From Notospermus geniculatus (Eukaryota > Nemertea > Pilidiophora > Heteronemertea > Lineidae): DNA of 64,000 nucleotides. The position numbers were made by a program, and so were the translations under genes. Shown in pieces: positions 60,701 through 64,000 of this stretch. Position 1 is the first letter of the stretch. Every line of letters begins with the position of its first letter. The notes below the pieces were generated by a model. It had not been told where the DNA came from. It worked only from the letters and a program-made list of their open reading frames with translations, and searched no databases. Where the stretch lies: the NCBI GenBank assembly GCA_002633025.1, contig NMRB01000273.1:61617-125616 (forward strand), given 5' to 3'.

Positions 60701-63300
60701 AAGCAAGAGGACACTGACAGCACAAAGCGTGGCAAATTTTCATACATTGGTCAGGGTACCGGTGGGGAATATCGGCACAACCACATAAAAACTGTCATAT
60801 ATTAATGTTGCAATGTGGATAGTACGTCCACAATTTATCTAATTAAATACAACTGCAAAGTCATTAGCACATTTACATTTACCTCAAGCGATATGCCTCC
60901 AAATTTGCATTGTTGTCACACAGTCGTTCCTAAACGTAATTGGTAGACAAGCATTGGAGAAATGAAGTCCAAAGGGACACATATTGGATGCATATTACCG
61001 GTACATAAAAATTTTATGTCCACCACTCCAGGAATGATCTATTACACATGGTAATTCATTCATTTTTTTGCAAGAATGAATACAGCATCTATTTTGCAAA
61101 GCAAATGTGGACTGAAGTTTACGATTAGCACTAAGAAAGCGTAGCCGTAGAAACTACATGAGTTTTAGATTGAACTGATGAAGAACTACCATACCAGCTA
61201 CCAGACATGCGCTTATCAAGATCTTGAACTTCAGTTTTTCCAACAGTTCCTGTGAAAGAACAGGATGCCTGGGCTGAACAACGTTACTGTGCCACATCTA
61301 GAACTTTGCATGATGGTTTAGATGTGAAAGGCGATTGATGCTCTATCATTTCAGTAATAGTAAACTTCCTTCAGCAGCAGAACAAACATCATTAACTATG
61401 AAGTCAAATACACTACAAACATTAACCCATTATCTGTGAAGACGTATATGTAACAAGTGAGTAAATCACACAGGCAAGAGTACTTACATACAATGGCAGG
61501 CCACCAGATCCCCCAACTGCAGACACCTCAAAACCACCTGCAATTCAATAACAAAATTGGGTATCAATATCATTTCATATCGAACCGTAATATAGATAAA
61601 TTTCAACCACAAGAGTGGAGCGTTGTCAATTACAGTTTCCATGTGCTTCAAGTGAAATCAGCCGCTCACGGATTCATTACCGGTATGTCTTCATATTCCA
61701 GATGTTCAGGAATGTGTTTTTAAAACAACAATTTTTCCTTGCTAACATTCTAAGTAGTTAGTTCTTATAATACATTTATAGTGAAAATCATTGACGTTGT
61801 GTTTGAAATAGGACCTATACATGTATTAGACCAGAATATACACGGGGTGTCATATCAAATCAACACCCTTCAAAACACTGGCATGAAAGAAAAAACATCG
61901 TCATGACACCTCATGGGTAATCAGCCTGCTATTCAATGATGTCGTCAGCAATCTCATCATAGCAACTGCATCAGCAGGGTGGGAATTTGTCAATACTCAG
62001 TTCTGGTGAAGCATAAGTACAATTACATGTGCACTAATTATCCAATAACTGTATGTGTAGCACTGCACACTTCAGCTTATTGCATACATGTACAGATTCT
62101 GCAGAGGTTTAGTCACAAGCTGCAGCCACCCATGTTCTTCACACAGCTGGAGGTACACCAGCACCTGCATCTCACTGAACCAGTCAACACTGACTTGACC
62201 AGAGGTTTGGGTACAATACCGGTAAACACCTGCACCTGACATGACCAGAGGTTTGGGTAGAGTCAACACCTCCTGACATGGCCACAAGTTTTAACAGCCA
62301 GCACCTGCACCTGACATAACCAGAGAACAATTCAATTAGTACCTGACAAGTCCTCAGCTGGTTTAGATAAAGCCAGCACCTGCACCTGACAAAAACAAAG
62401 CTACCATCATCCACAATATCAACTTTGTGAAACTTTTTGCCTCAGGTTAGATATATGAGATTGAAAGGAAGATGAAGAAGGCATACTTCTATTCATTACA
62501 ACACGCAAAGGAATCATACAAACCTTTATAGCTCAGAATGAACACATGGCAATACTAACTTACAGACTGCCGAATTGAAATCAAATTGACACTAATTCCA
62601 TGTGGAGTTGGAAAGCACTGGTTCAGAGTAGAGTTAGGTCCAATATGCAAGACTCAATAGAGCTGAGAGCACTAGATGCGGTGGTCCCCAGTTATGGCAA
62701 TGGTAGAATATTGGGTTTTATTGATTCCACCTCACAAGTTGAGATAAATTTGGTTACACAACATGTCTAATGAGTTACACTCATTTTGCTTTAGTGAGGA
62801 GTGATGGGGCGTTCAACTTGGTAGGAGGCAGTCAATGGATCATATAATGTAGAAGTTGGAAAGTTATGAGACATGATGAAATCTCTTGATTTGACCAACT
62901 CTCACCCAATCTCTTCCATCGCAGTGATTCTGTTTTCAATTTTACAACGGTAAATGTGTAGAATGCAAACAGACAGAAAACAAGTCAAAGAATACAGCAC
63001 TCTCATATTTCTAGGCGTATTCCCCATTCTTTATAGTATACAGTGTAGGAAATTTGGCATTCAACCTAAAGGCTCACCCTAAATGGCCCGATATGGTTTC
63101 ATCAACTTCATACAAAATGCAGGTTGACTGGAGTGCCATCTGACGACTTCAAATGTAACTAGGAGATATTGCAGTTTTTGATCGTGTAGCGATTTTAGGC
63201 ATCCAAATTCCAAATAAAATTGACATCTTTAAACTAGACACAATCTGTACTTACCATTCTGTCTGGGTGGATCAACAGATGAGTGTCCACTTCTCTTCAT
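51767..63300 (-). CDS. TTLL15-like: Membrane-anchored tubulin-tyrosine-ligase-like protein (TTLL15 type)
   Basis: Fourteen minus-strand coding exons, all with consensus splice sites and matching phases: 63255-63300, 61488-61537, 56833-57096, 56417-56578, 56136-56255, 55543-55618, 54608-54761, 54065-54149, 53786-53948, 53414-53522, 53094-53288, 52623-52719, 52378-52491, 51767-51895. They total 1,764 bases, giving 587 aa plus stop. Residues ~63-80 (LYVVLIVLVFGILLTLL) form one transmembrane helix after a short N-terminal tail, so the catalytic part probably lies across the membrane from it. TTL/ATP-grasp signatures: KSNGHRGIKI (exon 6), FVQEYIANPYLI and RKFDIGIYTTLTS (exon 7), HPFNAG (exon 8), MVRFDFVLDD and YLMEVNMSPNLSS (exon 11; Glu and Asn are the usual metal ligands). 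The C-terminus has clustered cysteines (CALCHKCL), then FPPAMTQEEA and WFRGKCIQDRAWCQ, features I associate with the TTLL15 group. The family adds amino acids, usually glutamate, to proteins such as tubulin; the substrate here is unknown. An internal Met51 could also start translation. Confidence 0.88.
52001..52124. mobile_element. Foldback MITE with CCTTAACGTTAAGG palindrome
   Basis: The left arm GGGTCATATTTTAGAACGTA pairs with TTCTAAAATACGGCTC on the right, with inner arms CCTTAACGTTAAGGTCGACC and GGTGGACCTTAATGTTAAGG. It is about 124 bases, lies in the intron between the last two coding exons of the TTLL gene, and has no ORF. Confidence 0.8.
52747..53020. repeat. ~60-bp tandem repeat, ~4.5 units, in a TTLL intron
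   Basis: The unit contains GAATAGCTCATTCTGAACCA, then ACTCTGCTATTGCCAGTGTA, then TTCTGTGGCACC. The two units nearest 52900-53000 are nearly identical; outer units are diverged. It lies between TTLL exons 52623-52719 and 53094-53288. Confidence 0.85.
54925..54986. repeat. Short direct repeat in a TTLL intron
   Basis: AGGAACTTCAAGATGACAGT and GTTTGTATA are followed at once by a second copy (AGGAACTTCTAGATGACAGT, GTTTGTATA) and a third partial AGGAACGTC. Intronic and non-coding. Confidence 0.75.
56630..56700 (-). repeat. tRNA-like SINE fragment in a TTLL intron
   Basis: On the minus strand: GGGGAGCGCAGTGGTGCAGT (A-box-like), then AGCATTGGACTCGAGAAC (anticodon-arm-like), then AGGTTGTGGGCTCAA (B-box-like). 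This fits the layout of a tRNA-derived SINE head. The B box is imperfect and no acceptor stem closes, so it is a decayed repeat. Confidence 0.45.
58130..58285. mobile_element. MITE with CAGGGGCGGATCCAG-type ends
   Basis: The right end CTGGATCCGCCCCTG is the reverse complement of the family terminus and the left end is decayed (GTGGATCCACTGG). The body shares TTTTGGCCAACAAAG and GTGAAATTCTGGAATTTGG-type segments with the copy at 60225. Intronic. Confidence 0.75.
60225..60376. mobile_element. MITE with CAGGGGCGGATCCAG-type ends, second copy
   Basis: CAGGCATGGATCCAG and CTGGATCCGCCCCTG form 15-base inverted termini. The body matches the 58130 copy (TTTTGGCCAACAAATCTGTA). The short ORFs on both strands here are fortuitous. 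hAT-type ends are possible, but no clear target-site duplication was seen. Confidence 0.8.
62150..62400. repeat. Degenerate ~60-bp tandem repeat in the first TTLL intron
   Basis: CCAGCACCTGCACCTGACAT and GACCAGAGGTTTGGGTA recur four to five times with varying spacing. Short minus-strand ORFs through the array have no domain content. Confidence 0.75.
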
Positions 63301-64000
63301 TGTTGTGTTTTGGTCACTTGATCATAATATCACTGAAAAAGTGTGTGAAGATCCGCAATATCAATCAGAATTGATTCGGCCACGTGACAAGACACCAACT
63401 GAATGACAATGACTGACCCTTATAGCCAAGGCTGAACTAGTCTCGGTCACCCAGCCGCTGTTTCGAATCTGGGGATCGAACAAGCGTCTGGGTCATAACG
63501 CCACTTTTTCTGTTACGAGCAGACCAAGATCCTGGTCTGGATGCTGATTGGCTAATCAGGGACAGAGCTAGTCATTCATTCCCATCCGCCGATTCCTCCC
63601 ATTTGAAAATCACAATCCGGCTGCTGATTGGGCAAGAGAAGTGATCATGTGACTTCATCATGGCGACGACCACATAATGTCAGTTGGGATTTCTCGACCC
63701 ATCTACCATACGGATACACAATTCCTGCTTAGTTTTCAGCCTGATATTCAACTCCAATAAGTTGATGCTGTCCAGTACGCTGTCTCAGATCACTTCACCG
63801 ATCGATTCATTGCCAAATTCAGATATTTTGGAGGGTTGTGAGGTGAGATTTTATCCATCAATGGAAGCAGCCATCTTATGTCACGTGACCTGCTACAGCA
63901 TTACCCACAATGCACTGTATCACAAGAATAACGGCGTTCTGGGCCAGACGTTTGTGTAGCAGTACTGCGGAACGAAACGGCTGGCTGCGCGAGACTAAGG
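63301..64000 (-). promoter_or_regulatory. Probable 5' UTR and promoter region of the TTLL gene
   Basis: This lies immediately upstream of the first TTLL coding exon (ATG at 63298-63300, minus). CG dinucleotides become more frequent towards 63400-63700 and beyond. The stretch contains ATCATGGCGACGACC (63657; a YY1-like ATGGCG core) and CATTACCCACAATGCACTG (63900), motifs often seen in housekeeping promoters. The plus-strand ORF at 63684-63959 has no recognisable domain. The exact transcription start is not determined. Confidence 0.4.

Noticed and set aside
63684-63959. Plus-strand 91-codon ORF near the right edge
   Set aside because: No domain, no splice context, and it lies in the probable TTLL promoter region.

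Overview
This is an animal nuclear genomic window. It has spliced genes with GT/AG introns, AATAAA polyadenylation signals, and dense MITEs, LINEs and Helitrons. Palindromic octamers TAGGCCTA, TACATGTA and TACCGGTA are scattered throughout, and the repeat families suggest a marine invertebrate, probably a deuterostome (echinoderm, hemichordate or cephalochordate). That placement is an inference. The window is an imperfect assembly: isolated single 'n' characters (1961, 14682, 16889, 32287, 34416, 37887) and an 82-N gap (23441-23522) mark contig joins. At least three joins (14682, 34416, 37887) are flanked by duplicated sequence that looks like two alleles placed end to end.

Layout. 1-12056: no gene I can support. 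It holds a 297-base poly-C tract, foldback MITEs (5410-5700, 8488-8899), a tandem array of a ~650-bp unit (6591-8090) and a 40-bp minisatellite (9866-10748). 12057-36080 (+): the 3' part of a HEAT/ARM-type repeat protein gene. I could place 16 intron-separated coding exons that join in frame over 575 codons to a stop at 35229, with a polyA signal at 36061. Nine of these exons lie in an 8.9-kb block present twice in tandem (15683-24552 and 24553-33348). The exon differences I compared are synonymous, while introns differ by indels and by transposons with empty sites in the other copy. 36100-37886: intergenic.

37888-50042: a Helentron-type (Helitron2) rolling-circle transposon region. Its uninterrupted ORF (42447-49811, 2,454 aa from the first Met) has these parts in order: a cysteine-peptidase domain resembling the herpesvirus-tegument-type deubiquitinase fold (peptidase C76-like), thirteen 21-aa repeats, a zinc-finger/DUF6570-like segment, Helitron_like_N with an HUH Rep nuclease, a PIF1-like SF1 helicase, and a C-terminal apurinic-type endonuclease. 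The sequence after its 3' hairpin (50041-50368) also occurs, with one mismatch seen, at 37559-37886. This looks like the filled and empty alleles of one insertion site.

51470-63300 (-): a complete 14-exon gene for a membrane-anchored tubulin-tyrosine-ligase-like protein of the TTLL15 type (587 aa as spliced here), with its polyA signal at 51487-51492. Its first exon and probable promoter lie at the right edge.

The two host genes converge on the 36-51 kb interval, and the Helentron sits between their 3' ends. The most notable items are the multidomain Helentron protein with its peptidase domain, the presence/absence allele it marks, and the frame-breaking duplicated exon block of the HEAT gene.
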